Shown here in pieces: positions 12,896 to 25,261 of a stretch of 64,000 nt of DNA. The stretch lies in NCBI RefSeq assembly GCF_964355755.1, contig NC_092672.1:25356501-25420500 (forward strand). Direction: 5' to 3'. The stretch comes from Antedon mediterranea. Lineage: Eukaryota; Echinodermata; Crinoidea; Comatulida; Antedonidae. The notes below the pieces were generated by a model that worked only from the letters and a program-made list of their open reading frames with translations, had not been told where the DNA came from and did not search any database. The position numbers were made by a program, and so were the translations under genes. Position 1 is the stretch's first letter. Every line of letters begins with the position of its first letter.

Positions 12896-13210
12896 ATTTT
12901 TAAAACCATATTTTATTAAAATAGAAACTACGAACGAATATTATATATTTGCCGATGGTAAATATTATGTATTGAGAATTATATGCTTTGCAGTAGTAGG
13001 GTTGTTGATGGGGTAATAAAAAAGTGCAAGGCAACGGTGCAAGTCAAAGATTTATGCGAGGCATCGTTTTTAAAACAATATTTTATTAAAAATAGAAACT
13101 ACGTACGAATATTATATATTTGCCGATGATAAATATTTTGTATTAAGAACATACGCTTTGCAGTAGGGTTGATGATGGGTTGTAACAGTGCGAGGCATCG
13201 TTTTGAATCC
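12896..13210. repeat. Imperfect tandem duplication, about 172-bp period
   Basis: TATTTTATTAAAA(A)TAGAAACTACG followed by ACGAATATTATATATTTGCC occurs at about 12904 and again at about 13078. Each copy is followed by a CTTTGCAGTA segment and GCGAGGCATC motifs (13057, 13190, 13220). No gene is seen. Confidence 0.65.
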
Positions 13211-13420
13211 ACCAAAAAATGCGAGGCATCATTATCCTTTATCAAAAGTGCGATGCAGAGGAAATCAACGAAATTGATGATGTAGACTAGGGGCCGGATT
13301 TATCAAACTTGCTTAGCAAAAAAATCGTCTTAACTTTGCCTTAAATCCTTGATTTTGCCTAAGTCAGATTTATCAATATATCTAAGCAAAAAAATTTGCC
13401 TAATTTTGTCTTAAATCATA

Positions 13421-16400
13421 CGCCCGTATTCTTAAACCGGACTTTAGTCGTAGTTCGAAGTTCGACTTGGAAAGTCATAGTTCGAGCTATTACTTCAAAT
13501 TCGATTCAAAAACGAAGTAGTCGAAGTTTGCAGTTCGACTTAATGAAGTCGAGCTTTTAGTCGAGTTGCACACGTCTGGGTAACAAAGGCTATACATTGG
13601 CCAATGACAAGAGAGTATTGAGGAGCAGACGAAATTTTGCGCATTGATATCACTTTCCATTTCTTACAACACTTTTTACGCATCAGGACTATATACATGA
13701 AAAATAATTTTAATCGTTAATTATTAGAACAATATCAGTATTAATTTAACAGTGAAGTATATTTGATTAACAACAAATAAAATCTTTAAAATATATTTAG
13801 GAACCATGGCGGTACGGTAACTTTTATATTTTCTAGGCCCCCAACAAAGTATGATCACCACGAACCACGCACTTCATAGCGTGACAAGAAAGCGCTAGGC
13901 CCCCTAAACATTCCATCGCGTGGTGAATTGCCGCATCTCCCATTGTCGCTATGGCGTGACGTAGCTCAAGTCGGACTTGCGCGAAGAAAATAATGTAATT
14001 TGTATACAGTTGTAAATAAAGATGATTTTCATTATTATAATTTATACCAATGTATATTTAATTAAGCTAATATAAATATAGATATTTCATTCTTCAATAT
14101 CTGGCCAATATAACAACTCAATGACTGTTACGTTTTTTATAAACATCGTTTAAAAACCATTTAGTCGACCATTTAGTCTGCCCCCTCCAGGACTAAAAAA
14201 ATCGATCAAAATCCGTCTCGATTTAGTCGAGGTTGGCCTGATTTAGTCGGTGATTTAGTTGAAGTTCGGTTTATGAATTAAAATGACGTCATTTTTTTAG
14301 TTTTAGCTCGAACTACGACTAAAGTCCGGTTTAAGAATACTAGTGGAGTCTGTTAGGGATATTTTGGTTCACTTTTTTCCAAAAGCACCAAATTTGGTAT
14401 ACAGGTTGCCCACCCTATACAAATTCAATTTTTGATGGGCGCCAAGCAAAATGACCCCTTGGGTCACCTAATTTGCATAATTTAAAATGGCGGACATTTT
14501 CGCTTAAACAGTCTATATCTCAAAAAATATTGGTCATAGGGAGTTGATTTTTAGCCCAAAATGTTCAGAACATAAACATTCCTATTTACTCTAATGAAGT
14601 ATTTTTGAAAAAAATGACCGGAAGTACCAGTTTTAACCTTTGACCCATATTTTAAGGAATTGCCATATCTCAGTAAATAGTTGTCACAGACAGTTTATTT
14701 AAGTGTCAAATTGTTCAGAATATATATGTTACTATTTAGTTTAATGAAACATTTTATCCAAAAATGACCGGAAGTACTCAGTTTTGCCTTTGACCGTTAC
14801 GATGTAATTACCAACCTTGTTACGGTTAATATATTTTGATATCCATAAAACTACTTGTCATAGAGAGTTAATGTTGGTGTCAAAATGTTCAGAACATAAA
14901 TATTTCTATTTACTATAATAAAGTTTTTTCTCAAATAATGACCAGAAATACCATATTTGACCTTTGACCTGTTTTTTTAGGCAAATTGCTATATCTCATT
15001 ATTGGGTTGGCGTGGAAAGTTCATTTTGGTGTCAGATTGTTCAGAATATATATGTTACTATTATGTTTAATAGAAGATTTTTCCAAAAAATGTCAGGAAG
15101 TACAGTTGACCTGTTACATACATAAAATTATAAATTTGTTCAAGTTAACTGTATATTTATATTATTTTGCAATCCACTTTTGAGCACTTGTCGAAGATGG
15201 CTACTTGCATGTGCAATTGAACGAAGTATACTGAATGAAGTTGAATAGATTGTCCTATTTGTAGTGAGTCTAGAGTAACGCAAATGAGAGAAAATTGTAT
15301 AGACAAAAAATACCCAATCTCATTCTCATCTAATCGAGTACTTAAATGAAGTCTTCTACACATTTAGCAATAATGTTTACTGATGAAATCTATTCAAGTT
15401 TTGTTTTGGAAAGTTAGTGTTTCCATCACTTGTGTTTGTTTGGTTGTTACATTCAGGGTAATTGTCCTATATTGCATTGCTTCGCTGAGTATCTTTCTTT
15501 AAAGGGCCTTCAAACTGGGGTATAACCTACTAATTAAAAGGATGGACATTTTCGGGATGCACAATATAAAAACTAGACTACTGTTGCCATATCACGAACC
15601 ACAACTGAAATATATATTTTTTTCCACCAGACCTAAAGTAATCCTTGGTCCGCCAAACTTGGCAGAATTCTCGAATTTTAATTTTTTTAAATTTGGCCAT
15701 CATCTGGACACGATTTGGGTATTACAGTTTTGTTACTTATGACATTACGCCTTAGTATCATCTTTTTCATTAAGCCTTTTTACTTGATTTTTGGTTGATT
15801 AGTAAATGTTAAATTGTTGTTATATTGGAATTGGTAACAACTCTTGGCTTGTGTAACATAATGTATTGATGAGCTGTTTTAACCTCATTAACAGATTTAC
15901 TTTTATTACTTTCATTTCTTTTTTTTACATTTTCAAAGTATTGAATGATGTGTCCTTTCTCATATCGAGTATTTGGAAAATAATGGCTTATTCAAACTTC
16001 TTTAGCAATCCTTGAACAGTCTGGTTGGTTCAGTCACCATAAGCACATGTATGGTAATTGTAATATTTTCAGTGTTCTCGTAAAGACGAAATGCCCCATC
16101 ATGTTCTGAGCTTGAGTATGATATTGTTTCTTAGAAATGAGGCTAAACCTTTTTGTTGATTTTTGCACAACATTTCCATTCATAAAATTTGCATTGTTTA
16201 CATAGTCAAGGACATGCAATACAGAGTTCATTTTAAGTTTGAAAAAAGGGCAATATATGAAAAAGAGGATACTAGAGCGTAACATGTCATTAGTAACAAA
16301 ACTGTTCCTATTCATCCAATCTCTTCTAGATGATTACTGTATATGGTCGGTTTCTTTTTTTTTTTTATTTGAAAATCGTTGAGAACCACCAATCTGGACG

Positions 16401-17648
16401 GTCCTTGGATGACTTAGGTCTGGAGGACAGAAATCTTCGGTGTCTTTTCCCCATTCAGTGGTTGTTCGTGTTATGGCAACAAAGAGAAATGTAGCAACAT
16501 GAAATTGTTATGCAACAGCAAGCACAAGTGACGGAAACACTAACTTTCCAAAACAAAACTTTTTCTGGATTTCATCAGTAGGCCTACACATTATTGCTAA
16601 ATATGTGGAAGACTTCATTTAAATACTCGATTAGATGAGATTGGGTATTTTTTGTATATACAATTTTCTCATTTCTCATTTACATTACTCTAGACTCACT
16701 ACAAATAGGACAATCTATTCAATTTTGTTCAGTATACTTTGTTCAATTGCACATGCAAGCAGCCATCTTCGACAAGTGCTCAAAAGTGGGTTGCAAAATA
16801 ATATCATAAATATACAGTTAACTATACAATTAACTGAACAAATTTATAAATTTTATGTATTTAACAAGTCAATAACTATACTTCCTGAAATTTTTTTGAA
16901 AAATCTTCTATTAAGCAGAATAGAAACATATATATTCTGAACAATTTGACACCAAAATGAACTTTCCACTCCAACCCAATAATGAGATATGGCAATTTGC
17001 CTGAAAAAACAGGTCAAAGGTATTTCTGGTCATTATTTGAGAAAAAACTTTATTATAGTAAATAGAAATGTTTATGTTCTGAACATTTTGACACCAAAAT
17101 TAACTCTCTATGACAAGTAGTTTTATGGATATCAAAATGTATTAACCGTAACAAGGTTGGTAATTACACCGTAACGGTCAAAGGCAAAACTGAGTACTTC
17201 CGGTCATTTTTGGATAAAATGTTTCATTAAATTAAATAGTAACATATATATTCTGAACAATTTGACACTTAAATAAACTGTCTGTGACAACTATTTACTG
17301 AGATATGGCAATGCCTTAAAATATGGGTCAAAGGTTAAAACTGGTACTTCCGGTCATTTTTTTCAAAAATACTTCATTAGAGTAAATAGGAATGTTTATG
17401 TTCTGAACATTTTGGGCTAAAAATCAACTCCCTATGACCAATATTTTTAGAGATATAGACTGTTTAAGCGAAAATGTCCCCCATTTTAAATTATGCAAAT
17501 TAGGTGACCCAAGGGGTCATTTTGCTTGGCGCCCATCAAAAATTGAATTTGTATAGGGTGGGCAACCTGTATACCAAATTTGGTGCTTTTGGAAGAAACT
17601 GAACCAAACACCCTTATTTCAGCCCTAACAGACTCCACTATACGGGCG
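13421..17648. mobile_element. Middle MITE with perfect TIRs, itself interrupted
   Basis: The left TIR CGCCCGTATTCTTAAACCGG continues as ACTTTAGTCGTAGTTCGA. The right TIR is its exact complement but is split: it runs up to GGTTTAAGAATAC at 14340 and resumes as TACGGGCG at 17641-17648. TA at 13419-13420 and 17649-17650 is the probable target duplication. Without the insert it is about 0.93 kb. The interior (GTCGAAGTTTG, TTTAGTCGAG repeats) has no gene. Confidence 0.78.
14341..17640. mobile_element. 3.3-kb palindromic (foldback) element
   Basis: The terminal inverted repeats TAGTGGAGTCTGTTAGGG / CCCTAACAGACTCCACTA extend into arms of at least 1.1 kb that can be followed base by base (for example TTTGGTATACAGGTTGCCCA and its complement). 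They fade towards a loop at about 15750-16340. TAC is duplicated at both ends (14338-14340 and 17641-17643). Each arm is built from about 200-bp sub-units containing AATGTTCAGAA, ATGACCGGAAGT and a GACCTTTGACC-type motif. Short frames are not conserved between arms and are not genes. Confidence 0.8.
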
Positions 17649-18478
17649 TAAGACAAACAACACCCTGCCTTAAGATGAAAAATTTCGTCTTATCTCATTT
17701 CTGCAACAGAAACATTCTTTTTTGACAACGCGAGCGCGCTAGGTCGGAACATTGAACATTCGGAAAGGCTACGCTAGTGCGTTTTCCGCTGTACTACGGA
17801 CGCTAAAATAATGATATCGATCTTCATAAAGATGGCCTAGAAATTGGACGAGCAAAACTAATATTTTCGGGATAGGTACGACCCAATTGACTAACTTTTA
17901 GAAAACTGTATCGGCTGCCAAGGGTCGCTGTCATTGATAAAAATAAATGAATGTTGATTTGATTTAAGTTTAGAGCGAATGATTTTCGTATGTATTTCCG
18001 ACTGTTGTGCTCTTTCTCTATTTTAAGTAATAAAAACAATAGTAGCCAGAATGCGCCCTCTCTTGTTGGGAGTGAAAATACGAAGATAAAATGTTATAGC
18101 GCCGCCATCGCTAAGAGAAAAAAGGTAATACGCATGCGTAAGCAAGAAGTTTTCGTCTTAAGACATAAGTTGCTGCCCTCTAGAGTTTAATTTTGCGCAT
18201 GTGCAAAGTAAAATTTACCTAAGACAATTTTTCTGCTAAGACATTGCTAAGACGGTTTGATAAATAAGATTAAGATATTTGCTTAAGCACTTCTTAAATA
18301 TTTCACCTTAAGCAAAAATATAAGCAAATATTGATAAATGCCAACCTAGGTCTTGTACATGGACATCGTTCGTACTACTGAAGGAATATTGTATGAATAC
18401 AGCAATAATTATTATAAAACATTTATTAAAATATTTTCTATAGCTACATAGGCCTCTAGGTTAGGGCTAAGCATAATT

Positions 18479-18700
18479 GCTAAAGTGTGATTTTAGGCAT
18501 AGAATATGTTGATTTTCGAACGATCGAGTGCAGACGATTGGTAATCACAACATTATGCTCCGAAATGACAGAGAGAAGTCTGTGCGTTGCTAAAAACCAT
18601 GTGCCTCACATGAAATGAAAAAAATGAAATGATGAAATGATGTGCGTGGTATCATTTCATCAATCATCATATACTATGCCTAAAATCACACTTTCGCAGC
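18479..18700. mobile_element. Short MITE
   Basis: The inverted ends GCTAAAGTGTGATTTTAGGC and GCCTAAAATCACACTTTCGC continue as ATAGAATATG / CATATACTAT. About 220 bp long, no coding capacity; the interior is rich in GAAATGA repeats. I could not identify a clear target duplication. Confidence 0.65.
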
Positions 18701-18719
18701 CTCACACTTTTTCTTTATA

Positions 18720-19344
18720 TATGTGAACTTTATTCAATCAATCGTACATTTGTTATAATGGTAACCATAATAAGATATAATATTACAGTAGATTTTTACA
18801 AAAAACAAAACCAATATAAATAAAATATTAATTATAAAATATATATAATGATTATTTACAGTAATGATAATAGTAAAAATTAATTGTTTATATTGACTAT
18901 TATTCGAAACAGAAGTTGAATAATAAAATACTGAAAAGTTTAATTAGAGGTTTACAATCAATGGAAAAGATGAAAAAATATAATATTGTAAGTATTAAAA
19001 GTAGCAGATAGTGGTTAGTAAGATTACTGTATATTGCAACGACCTACAGATGAACATGGTTATAAGCAAAAAATATATATCGATTGATTAAATCGGGCAT
19101 CACTATAAGCAAAGCTTTAAAATGTGATGTCCTATGTAACAATTAAAAATTGGAAAAAAATAAATAAATAAATAAAATTACAATAAAAACAATAACAATA
19201 AGTAAATATATATGTAAACAATAGAGACAATAAGCAATAATCATAAATGACAAAATATTATTAATACATTTAATAACAATTTCAAATATATGACCAGAAT
19301 AGATCATTCATTAAAAAAAAAATCGACAATGATAAATATTTTGT
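18720..19344 (-). other. Probable 3' untranslated tail of LINE-A
   Basis: A very AT-rich stretch lying directly downstream (minus strand) of the LINE coding end. On the minus strand it contains T/A-rich TTTTATTTATTTATTT. There is no gene. The exact 3' end of the LINE is not defined. Confidence 0.45.
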
Positions 19345-19999
19345 TCATAATACGTTGTGATTTTTGGTATTAGAATATTTTTTGAGGAGATTAGTATGAA
19401 TTGTTTTTTTAAATAAACCTACGCTCTTGATTTCTCTTACTGAGTTTTCAAGGCTATTCCATGTCTTGGCACCCAATAGCATATACTCTGTTGTCCTATT
19501 TTGGTTCTTTGTAGTACAGTGGTATAGTTTTTTTTATTCCTGGTATCATAATTATGTGTTGATTCAATTGTTTGAAAGAAAGTGTCAAACGTAATTGGGA
19601 GCTGTTTATTATAAAATTGGAAGAGTAGTATTGCCATATACTTTTCATAAAGATCGAATATATTTAATGTGTTGGTTTGTATAAATAGCGGTTGGGAAGG
19701 ATGTTGATAGTGGACTTTGCATATAATCCGTAGTGCTTTTTTCTGGAGGATGTGAAGTCGGTTTAATTTACTTGGTCTGAAGGAGCCCCATACTACTATT
19801 GCATACGTTAAATGGGGAAGGATTATAGATTTATAAATTTGCAATAGAGTCATATATGGTAAAAAATACTTTAATTTATTCAGAATTCCTATTATCTTTG
19901 AAACTTTGTTTGCAATGCGATCAATATGAGTACAAAAGGACAAAAATTTGTCTAAGGTAACTCCTTAGAATTTGATATTTGACCTCTTTGAGTGTTGTG
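19345..19999 (-). pseudogene. LINE-A post-RT C-terminal region
   Basis: This resumes the LINE after the insertion: ITQHSKRSNIKF, then GVTLDKFLSFCTHIDRIANK, ILNKLKYFLP, LPHLTYAIVVWG. It ends, in a shifted frame, with the typical LINE terminus (GAKTWNSLENSVREIKSVG ... NLLKKYSNTKNHNVL) and a stop at 19345-19347. One in-frame stop (TAA for Leu before GVTL) and one frameshift (about 19480) are present. Confidence 0.85.
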
Positions 20000-20429
20000 T
20001 TATAGTCCAGTCAATCTAATGATATACCCACCACAAATTGCAATAGTAACAAAGCTAGTATTTTTGAATTCTATATAAAGTGTAGAACGACATACTAAAA
20101 GTCACCGAAAATCCAAGCATTGGGTCAAGGGGTCAGAGATCAATAAAGGTCATTTTAAGTCAAAATTAATATGCCCCATTAATTACATATATTTAACCAT
20201 TTTAAATACATTATATACAATTGTGATTTATTTCATTCGAAAGCTTATTAAATTTCCTATTCAGTGATATCAAACTTATAGTCATAACATTTTATTTAGA
20301 ATGTCATTTTTGCGGAAAAACACAACATAATGTGTCAATTTTGGGTAAACATTTTGTTTTCGCTGTAAACAACAATGGTATACACACAGGGATACCCTGG
20401 GGTGAACATTTCAGTCCAACGCGATACAC

Positions 20430-22360
20430 ATGACCAGTTCAAGATGCAGATGAGTGACATCTCTGTTCCTGTTGCTTCTGGATGATCTACATTCCATTTT
20501 TTCCAGATGGCATTTGTGTTGCCATGGTTACACTATTTATATTGGAATGTATAAATATTTTAACGATTTTTTAACCAGTAGAAATACTAAGATGTTCAAC
20601 AGCAGTTTGACAATGACCTCCATGCTGTATGACGTTCGGACCATCTGGGCTGGATTGTCAACAGACCTGGTGATTGAAAAAGTTTCTATGAGAAGCCTCA
20701 AAGAAAACCAGAGGTTTGACAAGAGATATAGGAATGCGTACATCCAGACCAAATCTGCGCTGAAATGTATGTAATGCCTTGCAATAGTATCAGGACGTTA
20801 CTCCAGCAGCGGCCAACATAAAGCCGATTTTCTACTAGGTGAATTTGTTCGCGCGAATCAAAGGCGTCAGCTAATACGCATGCGTAGAGAAGGATTTGGA
20901 AGATGTAAACATGAATACACATGCGTACAAGCTGGCGCGTTCGATTCGCGCGAACAAATTCGCCTAGTGGAAAATCGGCTTTAGACCTTATGGTCACACG
21001 TCAGGAACACAATGGCAATTGAAAAATCCATTTGGTTATTACTTCATACCATTGACACGGGAGTTACTGCAGGTAACTCGGAATATTCAATGTGGTATTA
21101 AGCATTTAATTTTTTGGCCAGAAAGTCTTGCAATGTATTCAAGATCCTGGCAATAAAGTCATATGTGTGCATCAATCCTACAGTTCCAGAGGAGACTCGA
21201 GGTGACTTTGTTATCCACCAGCACTTTTTGAAACTACCAACTTACAATACTTTCAGCTAATAAACCAACATGATGCCATGTGAAAACAACTTCTTCTGAA
21301 GAGTCTAATACATCCAAATCACTGAATGATGTCCAGTAGGCCTAAATTTTAGATGGTAGCGCTCTACTGCACAGCATTTCATGGAATAGTGTAGAGGTCT
21401 GTAAAAAATATTGCTCTGCCATCATAGTCTTTGATAATTATGAAAGCGGCTCATCCGCCAAAGACGGCGCACATGGTAAGGCGGGTCAGGTGGTAGTGTC
21501 CCTGTACATTTTACCAGTGACATGTTCCACGAAATAGGATCACTTTCTGTAACAAACAACAATTTATAAATCTTCGTAACTATTATTTAAACAACATGGC
21601 AATGAGTGAATGCAGCTGCTGATGCAGATGTTCTTTCGGATAGTACAAAAAACCATTGAATCAGCAAACAGGAAAACATCTGTCATTATCCGATTACACG
21701 GATCTACTAGTGCTCCTCTGCAGTCAAGCATTTAAATTATCTTGTGATATTCTTTAGACTGGAACTGAGATGCTGGACTATCAAACTGGTTCAAACAGTA
21801 CATTTGAGAGACATCTGTGATAACCTTCTGTTTGCTCCTGCGATACTGGTGACACAACATCCAGCAGAGTTTTCGGAATTGGAAAACAAGTGGCTCTAAA
21901 AAAAGCTTGTCATTGCACTTATTTCTGACATTATGCTGTAGTTTTCAGATGCAAACAAGCTACAAAGGATGACATTGTGGTTGCTAAAGAAAGTGATTTA
22001 GTGCGTCTGTACAATAGACTACCTGGACAACGTGGAATGCCTTTGACTCCATCCTATCTATAAGTACAACCTCGCATATCGCCAACTTCATAATCGTACC
22101 ACAACCAAGGTACTTAGCATCATGTTCAAGTTCAAGTTATCTTTTAGCAATTAGGGTTGATATGTGTACCGAGGATTGGGGATGGAAGATCAGATGATGG
22201 AAACATGGTTCCTCTACACACAGACTTAAAGCTAGAACCTGAGTACCTCCTTGGAGCATTCAGGGGTAACTAGAACTACATGTTGTGAATGCAATGACAT
22301 TGCACTGTACTAATACCCGAACAAAAAGGTGATACTGATGACATATAAGTTGTGAGTCTT
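20430..22360 (+). pseudogene. Decayed gene of an uncharacterised invertebrate family
   Basis: The pieces I recognise are WAGLSTDLVIEKVSMRSLK followed by RFDKRYRN (20640-20760) and, after 22170, TEDWGW and NMVPLHTDLKLEPEYLLGA. Proteins with WAGLS-DLVIEQ-LMRSLK and, near the C-terminus, WGWR...P-TDLXPAPXXLL followed by a cysteine-rich (CXC-like) segment are numerous in invertebrate genomes. Their function is, to my knowledge, unknown. Here the frame is broken many times and the Cys-rich tail (from about 22265) is barely recognisable. It lies inside the 4.1-kb transposon and is cut by a MITE. Confidence 0.5.
20821..20981. mobile_element. 161-bp palindromic MITE
   Basis: The terminal repeats AAGCCGATTTTC(T/C)ACTAGG and GAATTTGTTCGCGCGAATC, followed by TACGCATG, are inverted over about 70 bp with few mismatches. 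TA flanks both ends (20819-20820, 20982-20983). It has inserted into the decayed gene. Almost the whole element is stem. Confidence 0.85.
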
Positions 22361-22485
22361 TTTCTATTTGAAGGATTAAACAATATCATCCCACACGGAG
22401 CAATTCAAATAAAAAGGTCTGGATTAAAATGATCTTACAAAATATACAAAAATATCACAATATACAGTACAATATAACAAGAGTC

Positions 22486-23130
22486 AAAGTTCAAGAATTT
22501 AAGAGTCGGATGGCAACTGGCAAAAACGAATTTCTTTTCCAGTTTGTTCTACATGCCGGGCATTGAAAGCGACGCCCATGAGGCATGAGCTCGAAATCAC
22601 TGAACAAGGCATGGTTAACATTTTTTAGAATAGCTCTATAAAGGAAAAAAGTTAAAACGTTCTCAATAAAGGAATTATAAAAAACCATGAGAATTACTTT
22701 ATCGGCATTAAAATGGTTCAGCTTCCTTAACAGATAAAGTCTCTGGTGTCCTTTCTTTACTATTGCCTCTGTATTTAATTCCCAGCTGAGATTGTCCTCA
22801 AATATAGTACCTATAGGTATTTAAAGGAATGGACAATATCGCTGGTTCGTCAGTGGGGGATACCAGATGGCTGCGTCCTTTCTCTTTCCTAAAATCTACA
22901 ATTATCTCCTTGGTTTTGGTCACATTGAGTTCCAAGTAGGAGTTTCCAAAATTGGATAGAACCATCTAATGCGGAACCATGACCGTCCGGTGAATTTTGA
23001 AGGAGAGACAGCAAGACAGTGTCGTCAGCAAATTTGAAAAGATGACTATTGTCCTGTTTGCTCCGACAGTCATCCGTGTATATAATATACAGGAGAGGAG
23101 AGAAGACGCAACCCTGCGAAGATCAAATAC
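22486..23130 (-). pseudogene. Second LINE (CR1/Rex1-like) 3' fragment
   Basis: Minus-strand translation gives QGCVFSPLLYILYTDDC (motif B region), FKFADDTVLLSLL (motif C, FADD), LNVTKTKEIIVDFRKE, ISFEDNL-like text, KKGHQRLYLLRKLNHFNAD and the C-terminus FELMPHGRRFQCPACRT with a stop at 22491. The C-terminal RR-x-CRTN pattern is typical of CR1/Rex1-type elements. Only the distal half of the RT and the tail remain, with frameshifts. It is not part of LINE-A: its sequence differs and it lies within the 4.1-kb insert. Confidence 0.8.
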
Positions 23131-24146
23131 TTGTCATTACGTACATTCGTTGATACTAAAATTATCAAAAATCTATCTATAGTAAATCATGAGTTGATTC
23201 CAAATTATCAAGACTCATTAATTAATCAACAATAGCACATACCGCTAATGAATTTCAATTTTCTTCTAGCTAACATCATTTTTCCTATTTCATGACGATA
23301 CAATAGGAAATACAGGAAAAACATTATTTGCACCAAATACTTCCAAAATATAAATATAATATATATAAACATAATTTAGTTTTACGCTATTTTAAGAAAA
23401 TTTGAGTTTTTGTAAAAGGTCAATGACCTTTTGACCTCTAGTTACGTATAACTGTTGTATTAATTGTTTTTTTAATGTATATTATTAGTAGGATATATAT
23501 ATTCTACACATTGGTACTAAAGCTATTTAGATATGATTATAAAACAATGGATTATAGGCATAAACGCTACCCCCTACCCCAAAATTGTTTACATTACGTT
23601 TAATCAAGAATCAATTTTAATAAGAATAGTACATCATTACTTTTAAAATTCTTCTAGTTAACATCATGTTTTCTATTTCATATATCGATAGGTACAGATA
23701 AAACACAATTTTGATTAAATGCATATACAATTATGGCATAATATTACAGTTAATCATTTTTTAAAGGAAAAAAATGAGTTTTTGTAAAAGGTTAATAACC
23801 TTTTGACCTCTAGTTATATAAATAAATGTTGCATTTTGTTATTTTAAATTGCATATTAGAAGGAAATATATATTCTACACATTGATATCAAGATTATTTA
23901 GATTGGATTATAAAACCACAAGTTATGGGCATAAATGTTACCCCCTACTCCAAAATATTTATGGAATAAAATAACTATATAGTTGTTGAGATTACGTAAA
24001 AAATAATGTGTTCCAATGCTTCAATTTTCGTTGACTTTTAATATGTCATTATAAACTACATTTGGAATGAAAAAATTAATGTTTCGTTACTATTGCAATT
24101 TGTGGTGGGTTTACCTCTAAATATCACTAGATTGACTGAACTTTAT

Positions 24147-25261
24147 TATTTGCGTATAGTTGCATGTCTGTGAAGTCTGGCGCCCTCTAAAAATTAATAT
24201 TTAGTTTTATTTGTATTAATTGAGAGTTTGTTAAGTGGTTAGTCGTTGTAATTCGCAGTTTAGTATATTACATGCAACTATGGGGCCTTTATGTTTGAGG
24301 AATATGTTTGTATCGTCCGCGAATATAATAAGTTCGACAACTTTGCTTCAAAAAATATGTCATTAATAAATAACAAAAATAGCAATGGGCCAATGGTAGA
24401 TCCCTGTGGAACACCAACTTTTACTTCTCTTTTTATTGATTTGTGTGATTCAATAGTAACATACTGAGTTCTGTGGTCTAGGTAACTCCTAAACCAGTCT
24501 AACACAATACCACGTATGCCATAGAATTCCATTTTATTGATTAGTATTCTATAGTGATCGATCGTATCGAAAGCTTTCGACAGATCTAGGAAAACACCTA
24601 TAATGAATGAGTTGTTATAAATTGCTGATGTTATTTTTTCTAGTGTGTGTAGTAGAGCATGTGCATTTGAATGTTTTTGTCGGAATTCATATTGATATTG
24701 ATTTATTATGTTGCATTTATTAAGGTATGAAATGGTTTGGTCGTAGACAACTCTTTCATACATTTTAGAAAGACATGGTAAGATTGATATGGGTAAATAA
24801 TTATTAGGGTTTTGCCTATCGCCACTTGTAAATACAGGTATAGTTTTGGCACATTTTAGGGGAACATCAGAGAATCGGCCAGTGGCGAGTGAAACGTTTA
24901 TTAAGTGTGAAATAGGTTTTGTAAGGTAGACGGAATTTTACTTGATATAGTGAGCACTGATATCATCGTGACCTGGTGTTTTATCTGTTTCTAATTTATT
25001 AATGTATGTCATTATTTCGTATTCTGTTGTGGGTCTGAAATACATAGAATTAAGGTAGTTACCAGTCAAATATGACGTTGGATCAATGGCAGGGTTGTTA
25101 TCATGGTTAATTTTGTCAGCTAATTGTTTTCCAATATTAATAAAATAAGAATTGAATGCATCGGATTTTGTTTCTGGGTTAGTGTATGTCTCTGTCCCAT
25201 GTTTGCAGTTTGGATTTTTTCTTCCTACCTAAAAGTTGATTAATGGCATTCCCCGTTTCTT
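24147..25261 (-). pseudogene. LINE-A reverse transcriptase region
   Basis: RT motifs visible on the minus strand are MYERVVYDQ, FRQKHSNAHALL, FLDLSKAFDTIDH (motif A), GVPQGSTIGPLLFLLFINDI (motif B) and FADDTNIF (motif C, the catalytic FADD). Motif C is in a different frame from motif B, so there is a frameshift near 24330. Coding similarity continues to about 24150 (CELQRLTT, then KLSIN-NKTKY), with further frameshifts, and stops at the inserted element. Confidence 0.85.

Larger units (their letters stand above)
13291..18345. mobile_element. Outer inverted-repeat element of a triple nest
   Basis: The left end GGGCCGGATTTATCAAACTT and right end TTGATAAATGCCAAC are imperfect terminal inverted repeats. 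They continue inward as AAGCAAA/TTTGCTT-rich complementary sequence. The 4-bp CTAG at 13287-13290 and again at 18346-18349 is a convincing target duplication. Removing the nested element at 13421-17648 leaves roughly 0.8 kb, so this is a MITE-sized element with no coding capacity of its own. Confidence 0.7.
20004..24142. mobile_element. 4.1-kb terminal-inverted-repeat transposon in LINE-A
   Basis: The ends AGTCCAGTCAATCTA and TAGATTGACTGAACT are inverted repeats. They continue as CCCACCACAAATTGCAATAG on one side and its complement on the other, about 55 bp with one indel. TTAT at 20000-20003 and 24143-24146 is the target duplication, and removing the insert rejoins the LINE sequence. Inside are a decayed plus-strand gene (20430-22360), a MITE (20821-20981), a minus-strand LINE fragment (22486-23130) and AT-rich repeats with GACCTTTTGACCTCTAGTTA (about 23430 and 23800). 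I see no transposase I can name. Confidence 0.75.

Noticed and set aside
14986-16940. Several 60-100-codon frames in the 14341-17640 palindrome
   Set aside because: No protein motifs, and no agreement between the two arms beyond the repeat DNA.
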